Shown: one piece after another, positions 1 through 12,358 of the stretch
Position numbering within the stretch: the first letter of the stretch is position 1
Layout: every line of letters begins with the position of its first letter
Assembly (NCBI GenBank): GCA_947311845.1
Contig: CAMZMU010000027.1
Span: forward strand, 74,842,860 to 74,906,859
Direction of reading: 5' to 3'
DNA: 64,000 nucleotides
DNA from: Poa pratensis
Taxonomy: Eukaryota > Streptophyta > Magnoliopsida > Poales > Poaceae
Translations under genes and position numbers: made by a program
Notes under the pieces: generated by a model
The model's database searches: none
What the model saw: only the letters and a program-made list of their open reading frames with translations
Told to the model about the DNA's origin: nothing

Positions 1-479
1 GTCCTTTTCTGTTTTCTTTTTAAAACCCAGTGAGTTCCATTGATTTTATTAGGGCACTTAGACATTTTACAAAAATATGACAAAATTTGGGGAGGCTCCC
101 CTTAGCATTTAGAAGCTCCACAATTTTTGGGGTCTCAAAATAAAATGTTTTGAACCACTTTTGTTTAGAAGGGTTGGATATGACATTTTTGCTAAAACCA
201 AAATGATAGCTCTTTGGAATTTTTAAAGCAAGTAAAAAATAGTATTTTGAACTCTTGGAACTTCCTTGACAAATATAAGATGTCAAAGTATTTTGTTTTA
301 CAAGTTGAGTGCTTTCATGGTTTGAAGTTTGTTAGAGCAAGTTTAGCCTTTTGGTTTCTCAATGTTGCCAAATCGATTAATGTGGTGTTTAGCAAATGAA
401 TATGTATGCCATGACGCAAGGAACACAAAAGCGAAAATTTTACTCAGGTTTTCAGGTTCTCAAACTTTGGGCTGTTACA
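1..479 (-). mobile_element. Element 1, 3' LTR (partial, cut by window edge)
   Basis: On the minus strand the LTR starts with TGTAACAGCC at 479, directly after a polypurine tract (AAGGGGGGTAGAAT, minus strand, just above 480). Bases 1-404 repeat 8259-8663 with only scattered differences, which identifies them as LTR copies. Only about 480 of roughly 3,240 bp lie inside the window. Confidence 0.85.
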
Positions 480-555
480 ATTCTACCCCCCTTACAGGAA
501 TCTCGTCCCGAGATTCTAAGATTGCGGAAAGAAGTCGGGATACTCCTCACGAAGA

Positions 556-3500
556 CTAGACTCTCTTTCCCAAGTTGCTTCTTCTCGGAATGGTGAGACC
601 ACTGAACTTTGAGGAACTTGGTAGTCTTGTTACGGGTCTTCCTTTCGGCTTCATCCAGACACGGATAGGATGCTCGCGATAAGTGAGATCTTCCTGGAGA
701 TCTAGCTCTTCATGATTGACTCCATGGATAGGATCTTTAAAACACCGGCGAAGTTGGGAGACATGAAACACATCATGTACATTTGGAAGATGACCGGTAA
801 CTCCAATTGATAAAAAGATCTCCTCGCTTGGCCAGAACGGTGAAAGGGCCAACATAGCGAGGGGCCAATTTCCCTTTGATACCGAAGCGGCGAACGCCAC
901 GAAGGGGAGAGACGCGGAGATAAGCTTTATCACCAATTTCATAGTGAATTTCCTGATGGTGCTTATCATAGTAGCTCTTCTGCCTAGACTGAGCAATCTT
1001 CAGATTCTCTCTTATGATTCTAACCTTCTCCTCAGCTTCATTGATCACATCCGGACCAAAGAGTGCTCTCTCCGGTCTCGGACCAATTTAGCGGAGTGCG
1101 GCATTTTCTTCCATAAGAACCTCGAATGGAGCCATGCCCAGACTAGCTTGATAGCTATTGTTGTAGGAGAACTCCGCGAAAGGGAGATACTTTTCCCAAC
1201 CCTTGCCAAAAGAGATTACACATGCCCGAAGCATGTCTTCCAAACTTGGTTCACTCTTTCGGTCTGACCATCAGTTTGAGGATGGTAGGCGGTACTGAAG
1301 TTGAGACGGGACCCCATAGCAGTTTGGAAACTCTGCCAAAACTTGGATACAAAGATACTTCCACGGTCCGATATGATCCTCAGAGGGACCCCATGCAATG
1401 GAACAATACGAGCCATATAAAGTCAGCAAGTTGACTTGCCCGTATATCATCACGGACTGGTAGGAAGTGAGCAACCTTGGAAAGTCGATCAATGATTACC
1501 CATATTGCATTGTTGCCCTTTTGAGATCGGGAAACCCGGTGATGAAGTCCATACCAATTTCATCCCATTTCCACTCGGGACTGCAATAGGGCGAGAGTGC
1601 CGGCAGGCCTTTGATGTTCAGCCTTTACCCGTCGACATGTGTCGCATTCAGCAACATACTTGGCAATTTCCGTTTCATCGAGTCCACCAGAATTGTGGTC
1701 GAAGGTCTTGGTACATTTTGGTACTACCGGGATGAATAGAGAGAGGTGATTCATGAGCTTCTTGTAGGATGAGCTCCCTCAAATTCGGTTCTTTGGCACT
1801 ACCAGACGGTCACCAAAATAAACAACTCCGGATTCATCTTCGAGAAACATTTGGCCTTTCCGCTAGCAATGTTCTTCTTGATATTCAGGATACCCTCATC
1901 CAGCTTCTGAGCATCCTTAATCTGGTCTACAAGAGTAGATTTGATCTCCAGATTTGCAAGGTAGCCGAGGGAACAATTTCCAGGTTCAAACGGGCGAACT
2001 CTTCATGAAGAGCAGGTTGGGCCTTTCTCAATCATCAGATTGTTGCAATAGGACTTCCGACTTAGCGCGTCAGCCACGACGTTTGCTTTGCCGGGTTGAT
2101 AGTTCAGACTCACATCATAGTCCTTGATTAACTCCAACCAACGCCTTTGCCTGAGATTTAAATCCGGCTGGGTGAAGAGGTACTTCAGACTCTTGTGATC
2201 CGAGAAGATCTCGCAACGGTTACCAAACAGGTATGGTCTCCATTGCTTCAAAGCATAGACCACAGCGGCAAGTTCTAGATCATGAGTTGGGTAGTTGTGC
2301 TCATGCGGCTTAAGTTGGCGAGAAGCATATGCCACCACATGGCCATCTTGCATTAGCACACAGCCCAAGCCTTGCAGAGAGGCGTCACAGAAGACGACGA
2401 AATCCTTGCTTGTGTCCGGCAGGACAAGCACAGGAGCGGACGTGAGTTTGGCTTTCAGTGTTTTGAAGCTCTCTTCAGCTTCGGCCGTCCATACGAACTT
2501 TTTATCCTTCTTGAGAAGGTCAGTCAGGGCCTTGGCTATCTTGGAGAAACCTTCGATGAATCGGCGGTAGTAACCCCCAATCCGAGAAAGCTACGGATGT
2601 CCTTGACTGACATTGGAGTTTTCCAATCCAAATGGACTGAATCTTGTCGGGAATGACAGCCACACCATTAGCGGATATCACATGACCAAGGAAGACAAGA
2701 TTATCCAACCAAAACTCACACTTGGAGAACTTGGCATAGAGGCGGTGTTCTCGAAGTCGTGTCAGAACCAACGAAGATGTTCGGCATGCTCTTCATCGGT
2801 TTTGGAATAAACGAGGATGTCATCGATGTAAATGACGACAAACTTGTCGAGATAATCCATGAAGATGGAGTTCATGAGCCTCATGAAAGTAGCTGGAGCA
2901 TTGTGAGACCAAAGGACATGACGGTATACTCATATGAGCCATAGCGAGTAACAAATGCCGTCTTTGGATATCCTCCTTTCTGATCTTGATCTGATGGTAT
3001 CCTGACCTCAGATCCATCTTGGAGAATACCGTTGCACCAGCTAACTGATCCAACAGATCATTGATGCGAGGAATAGGATACTTGTTCTTGATTGTCACCG
3101 CATTCAACGGTCTATAGTCAGAGACTAGACGAGGCACGGTAGAATCCTCTTCTTGACAAAGAGTACCGGACAACCCCAAGGTGAACTGCTAGGCTGGATG
3201 AAATCCTTCGCTAACAGCTGATCAATTTGCTCTTTCAACAGAGCCAACTCTTCCACCGGCATACGGTAGGGCTTCTTGGAAATTGGAGCGTACCGGGAAG
3301 TAGATCTATGACAAACTCCACACTTCGGTCAGGAGGCATGCCAGGCAATTCTTCCGGGAACACATCCGGGAAGTCACACACCACGTGTATGTCCTGGATT
3401 TCAGGAGGGGATTCGCCTTCCATAAAGCAAAGGAGGATCTCGGTGAGTTGGGTATGATGAGGACGGAGGTCTTGACAGTGCAGACCAATACTTAACACTG

Positions 3501-4912
3501 TCGCCGGAAGAATTGGTCACGGTGACGGTCTTGGCAGCACAGTCGAGATTAGCCCGGTATTTGGCTAGCCAGTTCATGCCCAGTATGACATCAATGCCAC
3601 TTGACCTCAGAGCTACCAAAGCGAAAGGAAAAGAGTAGTAACCGATAGTAATCTGGACTTCAGGAGTAACCCCATCGGTTTGCCATTTGGAGCCAGGAGT
3701 GGAGATCACCAAGGGACGTCTCATTTTCTCAAACGGTATTTTGTGGTCTTTTGCAAAAGCTATGGATATGAATGAATGCGATGCTCCAGAATCAAACAAA
3801 ACTGTAGCAAGATTGTTGTTGATTCGTAGCTCACCCATGAGAACGCCGGGGTCCTCTTCAGCTTCTTCAGCAGAGACGTGGTTCAGGCGACCACGCACAA
3901 TAGGTCCAGCCTTGCCAGCTGGAGTGGCAGGGGCTCGTGCAGGAGTTCCCGTGATAGGTGCCTTCTGGGGGCACTCCCTGGAGTAGTGGCCAGCCTGGCC
4001 ACAGGTGTAGCAGTGAGTCCAGGTGGAGCAGGTAGCATAGGACGGTACCCACTCCCGCCTACCCCAAGTGTCGAAGTAGTGGGGCGCGGAGGGGTGGCCT
4101 GTATCCCGCGGCCCTCGGCATGAATGGAGCACGCGGTACAGCGCTGTAGGGAACAAACACCCTGCGCTTCTTGCTCTCAGAACCCGAGGAACTCTGGTGG
4201 TCCCCGTGTGCGGGCCTCTTGGAAGCCTCAAGTTCCTTTCTTCCCTGCTCAAGAGTAAGAGCCTGGTTGAACAGCTCCTGGTAGGTCTGGAACCTGAAGG
4301 GCAACTCATAGCGGAGCTGCGGCGTAAGACCCTTGCGGAACAGCTCTTGCTTGTCAGCATCATTGGTCACGTCCCTTGGGGCGTAACGAGAGAGATGGTT
4401 GAACTCACGACCATAAGTGCGGAGGTCCATACGTCCCTGTTGCAAATCCAGGAACTCCCTCCTCTTCAAATCCATGATCGGCTGGGGAATGTACTCCGCA
4501 CGGAAGGCAGTGCGGAAATCAGCCCAAGTGAAGACATGGTTGGCTGGAAACAAGCCACATGGCTTTCCCACCAACAGCCAGCTGCACCAACCAAGAGGTA
4601 GGTGGCAAAGTTGACTTGCTCAGCCACTGGGACATGCAGCGCGGAGAACTTGCGCTCCAAGCACGAAGCCAATCATCAGCTTCCAGTGGCTCCTTAGCAT
4701 CAGCAAAGGTGGGTGGCTGCGAGCGCAGGAACTCAGTGAGAGTGTTGCAGCCATTCCTCTGTGCATTCTGCTGCACCAACTGCTCAACAGCGCTCATTGC
4801 GCCCACGGTTCTCCTCAATGGCCATCAAGACCTGAGCCATCGAGGGTGGTGGCGGCAGATCATCCTCATCATTGTTGTGGTTACCGCGACCCCGGCCTCC
4901 TCGAGCCATTCT
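556..4912 (-). pseudogene. Element 1 gag-pol, chromodomain-type Ty3/gypsy, frameshifted
   Basis: This is the polyprotein of a Ty3/gypsy retrotransposon. Reading the minus strand from 4909, gag starts MARGGRGRGN and carries the retrotransposon gag domain (4660-4060) and a CCHC knuckle CYTCGQAGHYSREC near 4010. The aspartic protease motif is LFDSGASHSFIS (near 3800). The reverse transcriptase spans about 3180-2520 with YIDD near 2825, and RNase H (2430-2000) starts with VVFCDAS. The integrase has a CDTC zinc-site remnant near 1660 and a core with IISDRGS and DGQTERVNQ (1410-1210). A chromodomain-like tail begins at LPNVHDVFHVSQL (near 780). The order and the tail fit a chromovirus, probably Tekay-like. 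At least five frame changes separate the domains: after the gag N terminus, between gag blocks, inside RT, between RNase H and integrase, and inside the tail. The copy cannot make an intact polyprotein. Confidence 0.85.
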
Positions 4913-5484
4913 GGAGATTTGACAATGACACAGTTAGTATCTTTCTCCGAATGGTCGAACAATAGCATTAGCGTCTACTCAAGTACACAGACTAGGGACG
5001 ATAATACATTGTGTAACAACTAACAAGGAATCAACAAGATAGAACTTGGGTCAAAGATCAGCATCATGTGCTACTAGCGAGAGATGCAATGGTTAAGAAC
5101 CATATGATTCAACACACTCTAGTTGGCACAATCCGGGACCTTATGTTCAAGTCCTTGGGTTAAAACCCACAAAAGAGGAATCACTGTTCCTTCGTTGGTA
5201 ATAGGTTCAAACATCTGAGTTGATTTGGATTGCAACGCAGCGGGAGCAACGGACACATAACACTAAAGGTAAACCCAACCCCGTTCTAATCATTTTGAAG
5301 TAACAGACGAGAGTAAAACCTTTAACTCAAATCGAGGTAAGATTGCTCCGAGATTAGAGGGTAACCAGATAAGGAGTAAAAAGAATCCTAAGATGGTTTT
5401 CACAACTCATTTTTAGGTTAAAAATATTTTCACAAACACTAGACTCAACGTCGACCAGTAGAAGGGTTTCCTACAGGCAGTACT
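4913..5484 (-). other. Element 1 untranslated leader
   Basis: This is the stretch between the primer binding site and the gag start, on the minus strand. I see no reading frame or structured signal in it beyond ordinary retrotransposon leader sequence. Confidence 0.6.
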
Positions 5485-5496
5485 GCTCTGATACCA
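5485..5496 (-). other. Element 1 primer binding site (initiator tRNA-Met type)
   Basis: The minus strand reads TGGTATCAGAGC, the standard complement of the plant initiator tRNA-Met 3' end. It lies 3 nt from the LTR end GCGCCACA at 5500. This fixes the element's orientation and the inner LTR boundary. Confidence 0.9.
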
Positions 5497-5499
5497 ACT

Positions 5500-8400
5500 T
5501 GTGGCGCCCCGACCCGACTGCTATACAGTGATGCTGTGTGTCACCGGTTAAGCGATACAACCGGAGGTTACGGGTTTACCAATCCCCGGCCAAAACCTTT
5601 GGCAGGCGTTGCTCGGAATGATCATCGGCAACGCAACACCCCGATTGATGCCTTAACACAGGCACAACTATCAATGCATAATAGAGAGATCAAGACTTGT
5701 GGAACAACTGGCACATCACAGACTCTACGACACAAATCATTATAGTTCAACTCTTATAATAGAGAAAGATAGCAAATTACAACCAGAGGTCACAGACCCA
5801 ACATTACAACATGCGGAAGCGAATTAGGTTGTTCTAAACAACAAGATCCAAATTATGGCCTAAGAGGCCTACAGATAAACATCAGCGCCAGCTGTTCCGG
5901 GATGTCCCAAGCTGCCACCTGGGAACCCCAGACTACTCGTCGACGTCCACAAAGAACCCACCTTCGAGGTCGGTGAAGTCCTCCTCTGAAACAAAACAAA
6001 CGACGTTGAGTTCGACGAACTCGCAAGATTATATATAGAGCTTTAGCTCGATGAGGCTTTCAAGTTTTATGGCTGTTTTGCATAAAGCTGATTTTATTTA
6101 TGAAAACATAACTCAATGGCATCGACTATTCAGAGTATTTTAAAAGGGTAAGAAGTAACTCTTTTCTTTGATCACCTTTCTCAACATCAACCACCATCAT
6201 CACTGTACCTGTTCTACAAAGGCACCTCCCCGAATCACCCTCGAGGAAGTCAACCTTGCATTCTTGAGTGGTACCTTTAGTACCCAGTTTTTAATCATTC
6301 CGTTCAAGTTATTCTATGTCTTATCGTCCTTTCCCAAGTTGTCCGTAACCGTGGACACGGCTTTTCGAAAAGATTTAACCCTGCAGGGGTGCACTGTGTT
6401 TACCTTCGGTACCGCCCGGCTCATTGCCTACACGTAGCTCTCTTCCGGGGAAAGCCGGCTGAGTGGGAACGGTTACAACCTTTACCTTGTTAGACTAACC
6501 CAGGATCATCAGTGAGGACGGGACAGGTTCAGTGCCTCCAACACCCTGCCCCGTGGCCACTCATTTTCCTAACACCACCATCCTCATCTCAGTCTTGGCC
6601 ACCATCTCAACGCACGCGCAAATGGAAGCTCAAACTAGAGGACCCTGGCTAGCCCGCCAAGTTAGTCGGTCGACGAGGGCTCCATATACCCCACCGAAAG
6701 GAAGCGCGCTCATTCTTGGTTCAAGAGGTAAAGAACTCGCACCTAGGCGGCGAGAGTGAGACAAAACACCACCATACCAAGTGGCCTCTCATCCCCACCT
6801 TTAAGCATTTTATTACCTGTCACCACAATTTCTCCACCATCATCCAAACCTTTCACATCTGTTTCCAACATGAATATCCATCGGACGGATAAGCATTTAA
6901 CTAAGCATGGCTAAGCATACATTGCATAGTTAAGTATTCAGGCCAACAATACAAACCTATGGATAATAGGAGGGAAACAGGTATTGGCATCGGAAACTTA
7001 ATGCAACTATAGGATACTCTAATCCAATAAAATTGACATTTGGAACCGCATGCAATATTATAGTGGAGAAAATATTTGCGGAAAATAGGATAAGACATGC
7101 TCAGAGGGGGATTACGCTTGCCTTGCTCAACGTGCTGGTAGTACGGATCTTCGGGTATTGTGGCGTAACCCCGGCTGCTTGATCTAGCGAAGCATAACAA
7201 CGGAAGAACAATCAATCACCACACAAGGTTTAACAAATGCAATGCGCAAACACATGATGACATGCCATTTTAAATCCCCGGGAGGATGATTCAACTATTC
7301 AAATTAAACGGAGTTCAGATGCTTAAGGACACATCTCGAGTACCCCGTGGAGTTAGGTCATGATTCATCTTTACTTGTGAAGTGGAATAGATCAACCTAT
7401 TGTTAACTTTCATATGAATGACATGATCATGTTAAAATGCATGGTTGAGGTGATTAATCATTAGTGTAAATAGATTCCAAAGATTGGGCTGAAACAGGTT
7501 AAAAAGGAGTAGCCGGAATGAAATCCGGAAAATTCCGGTTCTGGTACCGGGAGAAATCTGGTTTCAGGTCCGGATAATTCCGGGTTTGGCACCGGAAGAA
7601 AAAGATCCGGAATTATTTCGGGTGAATTCTGGGTGTATACCGGGTGAAAACGGTGGAGTCCAGTAGCTATTTCGTTAATCCGGTATAGAATCCGGAAAAT
7701 TCTGGGAGTTGTACCGGATTTTCCAGTTTGACGGGAAGCTACGGCGATTCGACGAACTAGCAAGGAATGGATTGCACTGGGGGTGTTCGTGTGCTCACCC
7801 TGGACTCAGGGAGAGGCTCGACACAGAAGGGGAGGGTCGGAGTCGATGGCAAGCTTGCCCGGAGCGCAGCGGACGGAGCGGAAGAAGAACCCGAATCCCC
7901 GGGAATGTGCAGCGTCTCTGTTCGATTCCTTCGGCGAGGACGGAGAGGAGCACACGGTGGAGCTGGTGGTGGTCTTCGATTTGCTCGGGGGCTCCTCAAT
8001 CACCGGCGGCGACGACGGCCATGGCGGCTCAGGTGGTGAGCTCGTGGGGGAGAGAGAGGTGGAGGAACGGGAGCAGGTGAGCGAGGGAGAGGAGCAGGTG
8101 GGGCCTCGTGGTGCTCTTCGTGCAAAGGAGAGGCAGAGAGGAGGGGGGCCCGGCGAGTGCGCGCCGTGCGGCATGGCCACGGCGGCATGGCGCTAGGGAG
8201 GAGAGAGATGATGGCATTTTGCCAATAACCCCTGGAAATACTTTCCCCCTCACAGATAGGTCCTTTTCTGTTTTCTTTTAAAACCCAGTGAGTTCCATTG
8301 ATTTTATAAGGGCACTTAGACATTTTACAAAAATATGACAAATTTTGGGGAGGCTCCCATTAGCATTTAGAAGCTCCACAATTTTTGAGGTCTCAAAATA

Positions 8401-8663
8401 AAATGTTTTGAACCACTTTTGTTTAGAAGGGTTGGATATGACATTTTTGCTAAAACCAAAATGATAGCTCTTTGCAATTTTTAAAGCAAGTGAAAAATAG
8501 TATTTTGAACTCTTGGAACTTCCTTGACAAATATAAGATGTCAAAGTATTTTGTTTTACAAGTTGAGTGCTTTCATGGTTTTGAAGTTTGTTAGAGCAAG
8601 TTTGGCCTTTTTGGTTTCTCAATTTGCCAAATCGATTAATGTGGTGTTTAGCAAATGAATATG
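5500..8663 (-). mobile_element. Element 1, 5' LTR (long, missing about 75 bp at the outer end)
   Basis: The LTR runs from the primer site at 5500 to 8663, where element 2 begins. Comparison with the left copy shows that the outermost 75 bp (the equivalent of 405-479) are absent here. Full length would be about 3.24 kb. Inside it, 7500-7720 holds a cluster of degenerate CCGG/AATTCCGG repeats. Bases 7760-8200 are GC-rich with open frames on both strands but no recognisable protein. Confidence 0.8.
7500..7725. repeat. Degenerate palindromic CCGGAAAATTCCGG-type repeats in the element 1 LTR
   Basis: Motifs such as TCCGGAAAATTCCGG, TCCGGATAATTCCGG, GATCCGGAATTATTTCGG and ATCCGGAAAATTCTGG recur every 30-60 bp. 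The cores are near-palindromes. They lie wholly within the long LTR. Confidence 0.6.
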
Positions 8664-9612
8664 TGTAGGGGGGCTGCCCCGGGTAGGGCAAAGAGGTGAT
8701 TAAGAGCTGTAGAGAGTAAGCCGGATCAAGTTCAATCCGGATCTCTTGGGCCGGATCCCTTGGACCGGATCACTTGGGAAAGTCAGTTAGTCTCAATCAT
8801 GCTAAAGTACAGGGAGAAACCGAAGAGGATCCGGCAAAGGCTTGCTGAATCAGAGGAAGGAATACCGGCTTAACTTAGCCGGTTGGTAAGGAAGGATCCG
8901 GATTGGGGCAATGTCGGATACTTCACAAAGGCCAAGTAATGTCACTAAGTTCACGGGTCCTGCAGGCCTCCTGCCCGAGGCTCAGAAGACAGCCAGGTCA
9001 AGCCACGGGTTTTTCCGGGTCACTAGGCCCTAGGCGCTGACTAGGCTAATTCGGGAAAGGGCGGTGGTCTAGGCTCCGGTGGGCTACGCTGGCTTAAGCT
9101 CAAAGAGGAAAAGATAGACCTGCCGTTGGACTGACGGTGAGCTGGACTGAGTGACAGTAGCCAGAGCTTGTCCTGTTCCTCTTGTCCATGCCATTATCAT
9201 CTCCAGCCAGGGGCAAAAAGGTAATCCGGTTAGTGTATAAGTAGACTAGCACATCCTCCAGTGCGAGGAGAGACAAACGAGGAACCCTAGAGCTAATTTC
9301 CCCCCTTGGTAGCTTCTTCTTCATCGTGAGCTCTCACCATTGTTGCTTCATACAGCTCGAGGAGCGCTTTGTACTTGTCACATTGAGATATAAAGAGAGT
9401 AGGCTAGTGCTGCAGTAGGGGTGTTACCTCCACAAGAGGGCCCCGAAGCAGGGTACATCTTGGTGTGCTTTGGTTGTTCTTGGTTCTGCTCGTTCTTGCT
9501 TGTTCTTGCGTGTTCTTCGTTGTTCTTCAGGCGTGCTTCTTAGATCGCACGCCCTCCCCGGATCCCCCAACTCAAGCCATCCTATGGCATCTGCCGTGAC
9601 ACCAGCACGACA
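8664..9612 (+). repeat. Element 2, 5' LTR
   Basis: It starts TGTAGGGGGGCTG and ends CACGACA two bases before the primer site. The first 110 bp contain five closely spaced CCGGATC or CCGGATCC motifs, probably in U3. A TATA box TGTATAAGTA lies at 9234-9243 and the likely transcript start is about 30 bp downstream. Confidence 0.85.
9234..9243 (+). promoter_or_regulatory. TATA box of element 2 LTR
   Basis: TGTATAAGTA lies about 570 bp into the LTR and is repeated at 22567-22576 in the 3' LTR. It is the best TATA-like match in the LTR and the likely core promoter for the genomic transcript. Confidence 0.6.
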
Positions 9613-9614
9613 GT

Positions 9615-9632
9615 TGGCGCCCACCGTGGGGC
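9615..9632 (+). other. Element 2 primer binding site
   Basis: TGGCGCCCACCGTGGGGC follows the LTR end by 2 nt. The same 18 bases follow the 5' LTR of element 5 at 29824. I do not assign the priming tRNA with confidence. Confidence 0.8.
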
Positions 9633-10078
9633 AAGCAGTGGCGTTGGCTGGGGTTTCCATCCGGGCGGGTTCCGTCACCAGCTCCGGCATGCGTGTGCGG
9701 TCCGGGCTCGTCTGCAACTACGGCGGGTTCACCTTCATCAGCGACAACGCCGGCTGCTTCGCGGGAGGGCCACTCCCTGTGGATGGACACTTCATCCAGT
9801 TCGGCAGCTTCCTCACCTACGTCACCACCGAGCTTGTCCGCGAGTACCCGACGCAGGTGCTCGTGGCCGAGGACCCTCCTTCTTTCCGCGCAGCTCTCGG
9901 ACGGCGTAGCGCTCGCCCCGGAGTAGCGTGGAGGTGATGATGACCGGACCAAGTGTGGAGCAGGCAAAGGAGATGCCGGCAATAGCTGCCCGAGGACTGG
10001 TCACGCCAACCGATCTGGTGACAAGCCGGCTCGGACGGCGAAGTTCCCAAGGAGAAACCGGATCTTGGCCCACTTGGC

Positions 10079-12235
10079 ATGTCAAGTAGGGAGGCTCCCT
10101 TAGAGGATGTCCTGGAAAAGTTAGCTCGGCCAGTGGCACCTGGGGCAAACGTAGATCTTACTATAGCTCAGTTAGAGGCAGAGCGCCTGAGGTTGCAAAG
10201 AGAAGCCCGGTTAGTGGTAGAGTCTAGGCAAGCATTTGATAGAGACATGAGAGAATATAATGCTGCCAATGGTATCACCATGGTTTCACTCCGGTATGCC
10301 TCACCCACGCAAGAGGCAGATTTGCGTAACAGGGGTAAGGACCTCAATGATGAGTTAGCTAGAGCTGCAAGATCGAGCTCGAGTAAGGCTACTAGTCATA
10401 GATCGGGTACAGGCAAGCCGTGTATAGCTCCCCGGCCAAGAATCTTAGGGCTGCAGCGGCAGCGCGAGCCGAGTTGACCACATTAACCGGGATGCTTGGC
10501 GCAAGCAGGCAGAGAGGGTCAATGAGCTGGTTGATGTGTGTAACCGGCAGAATGAGGCTTACCGAAAGCTAATCCGGATGCTGGTGGTTCTCGGGTAGTA
10601 GTGTCGGCTAAGGCTGTTAGCCAGAAATCCAAGGGGCAAGCGTCATCCCACATGTCGGAGTTGACCGGGCCCAAAGCGTGAATTCGGGCAAGAGCAAACA
10701 GTTGCAGGCCTATGATGCTGAATGCCGGCAAGCAGCTGCAGCTCAAGGAAGAGGTGGCCAGAGCAGAAACAAGGGCGGTCAAGGCAATCCAGGAGCCGGA
10801 AGGGGTAATTCGGCTGGCCGAGGTCAACCACCTCGTCCTCCTGGGCAGAATCAACCCCGGCCAGAGCAGCAAGTGATGGTGCAAGCGCAGCAGCAAGGTG
10901 GTGGCCAGGCGGGCTACCGCTATGATGATGGTAATTCGGCTATGGCGCGAGCCGGATACCAAACGTATGATAATGCACTTGCATCCAGACTGGGACCTCG
11001 GACATTGGATCTGAATGATCAGCGTCTCAAGTTGGATAGGATTTACCAGTCCGAGAAGCAGGAAGAGCAAGGCCCACCAGGTCCTCCTTGCTTTGGGCCT
11101 CGGATCATGAACGAGCCGAACGTGCCGTTGTTTCAGCTTGGCCAAGTCACAACGCCGTATAACGGCAGCACTAAGCCACAGGATTGGCTGATAGACTATG
11201 TATCCTCAGTGCACATTGCGGGGGGCAATCGCCGATGGGCGGTCTGGTATCTCTCGCATATGTTGGAAGGGCCAGCCCGAATTTGGCTGAATAACTTACC
11301 AGAGGGTAGTATCAAATCTTGGATGGACTTGGAGCAAGCGTTTTACAGCAACTTCTCTAGCACTTACAAGAGGCCAAACCGACCTCAGCTCTTGTCTGCG
11401 TGCAGACAGGAAGAGCGGGAGACAGACCGAGAATTTTTGACTCGGTGGAGCAACATTCGCAATTCTTGTGAAGGTGTCGTGGAGGAGCAGGTCATTTCTT
11501 GGTTTGCACAGGGTTGCCGACATGGCACCCCGCTTTGGCAGAAGCTCCAGAGAGATATGCCAAAGACATTGGCAGAAATGATCCGGATAGCAGATACGTA
11601 TGCTCTTGGTGATCCGACGCATCCAGCGTTGGATGCGGTCGGAACAAGCAGGAGGCAACCGGTCAACAACCGAGCAGGACCATTGAGGCCTAGTGACCGA
11701 CATGAGTTCGGTTACAAGAGGAGGGATCCGGATTATAGATACGGTTCAGATCAGGTTGCTGCAGTAAATATGGATCATCCTGAAGCAGGAGATAGCCAGA
11801 GACCGAAAAATGAGGGTCCGGCTTGGAGGCCGAATCAAGGTGCCTGGGCAAAGAAAGTGTGGGAGGGACCGAGTCCACTCTAACTTTTGAGGCAATGATA
11901 GATGGGCCTTGCCGTTATCACACAAGAGACCCACGCAAGCCGGCTAATCATTCAACTCAGAATTGTAGCTGGCATCATCGCATCCAGGCGGAAGGTCACA
12001 GAGGGCCACCTCTGAGAGGTGCTCCTAGACCGAATTTCAGGCCGAACACGCCTTTATCCGGAGCCAACGCAACCCCGGTGAACGCAGGAGCTCCAAGGCC
12101 GGCAGTCACAAAGCCGGTTAACCTGGTGGGTATGGGAGGCAACAACAACGATGCTGGTCCGAGTCGGCAAGGTGGATACCCCGGAATGATTACAAGGAGG
12201 CTCATCAAAGTTATGTGGTGTTTGTGACCGAGCCA
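10079..12235 (+). pseudogene. Element 2 gag (Tat type), frameshifted
   Basis: Gag is spread over three frames. An N-terminal, coiled-coil-prone segment opens with MSSREAPLEDVLEKL (10079-10477). The main capsid block runs from 10678 to 11883: a Gly/Gln-rich linker, then the retrotransposon gag domain with WLNNLPEGSIKSWMDLEQAF near 11290-11350. A C-terminal part in another frame (from about 11885) has a knuckle-like Cys/His array beginning GPCRYHTRDP, followed by a Pro-rich tail. At least two frame changes, near 10480-10680 and near 11880, separate the parts, so this copy is defective. Confidence 0.75.
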
Positions 12236-12358
12236 ACTGATAAGAAAAGTCAGATGCGAAAGGCGAAAGAGGTGAATGCAGTCATACCAACAGTCCCAAA
12301 ATACCGAAACTGATCTGAGCAGGAGATCACTTGGAGCAGGGCCGATAATCTCAGGGTT

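Noticed and set aside
5485..5496. Possible tRNA gene fragment
   Set aside because: It is a 12-base primer binding site only; no cloverleaf is present.
7709..8341. Overlapping frames of 80-137 codons on both strands
   Set aside because: They lie in GC-rich LTR sequence of element 1, have low-complexity translations (Arg, Pro, Ser) and lack any domain.
9470..9937. 155-codon plus-strand frame across the element 2 LTR end and primer site
   Set aside because: It runs through the LTR boundary and primer site and matches no protein; GC-rich leaders give such frames by chance.
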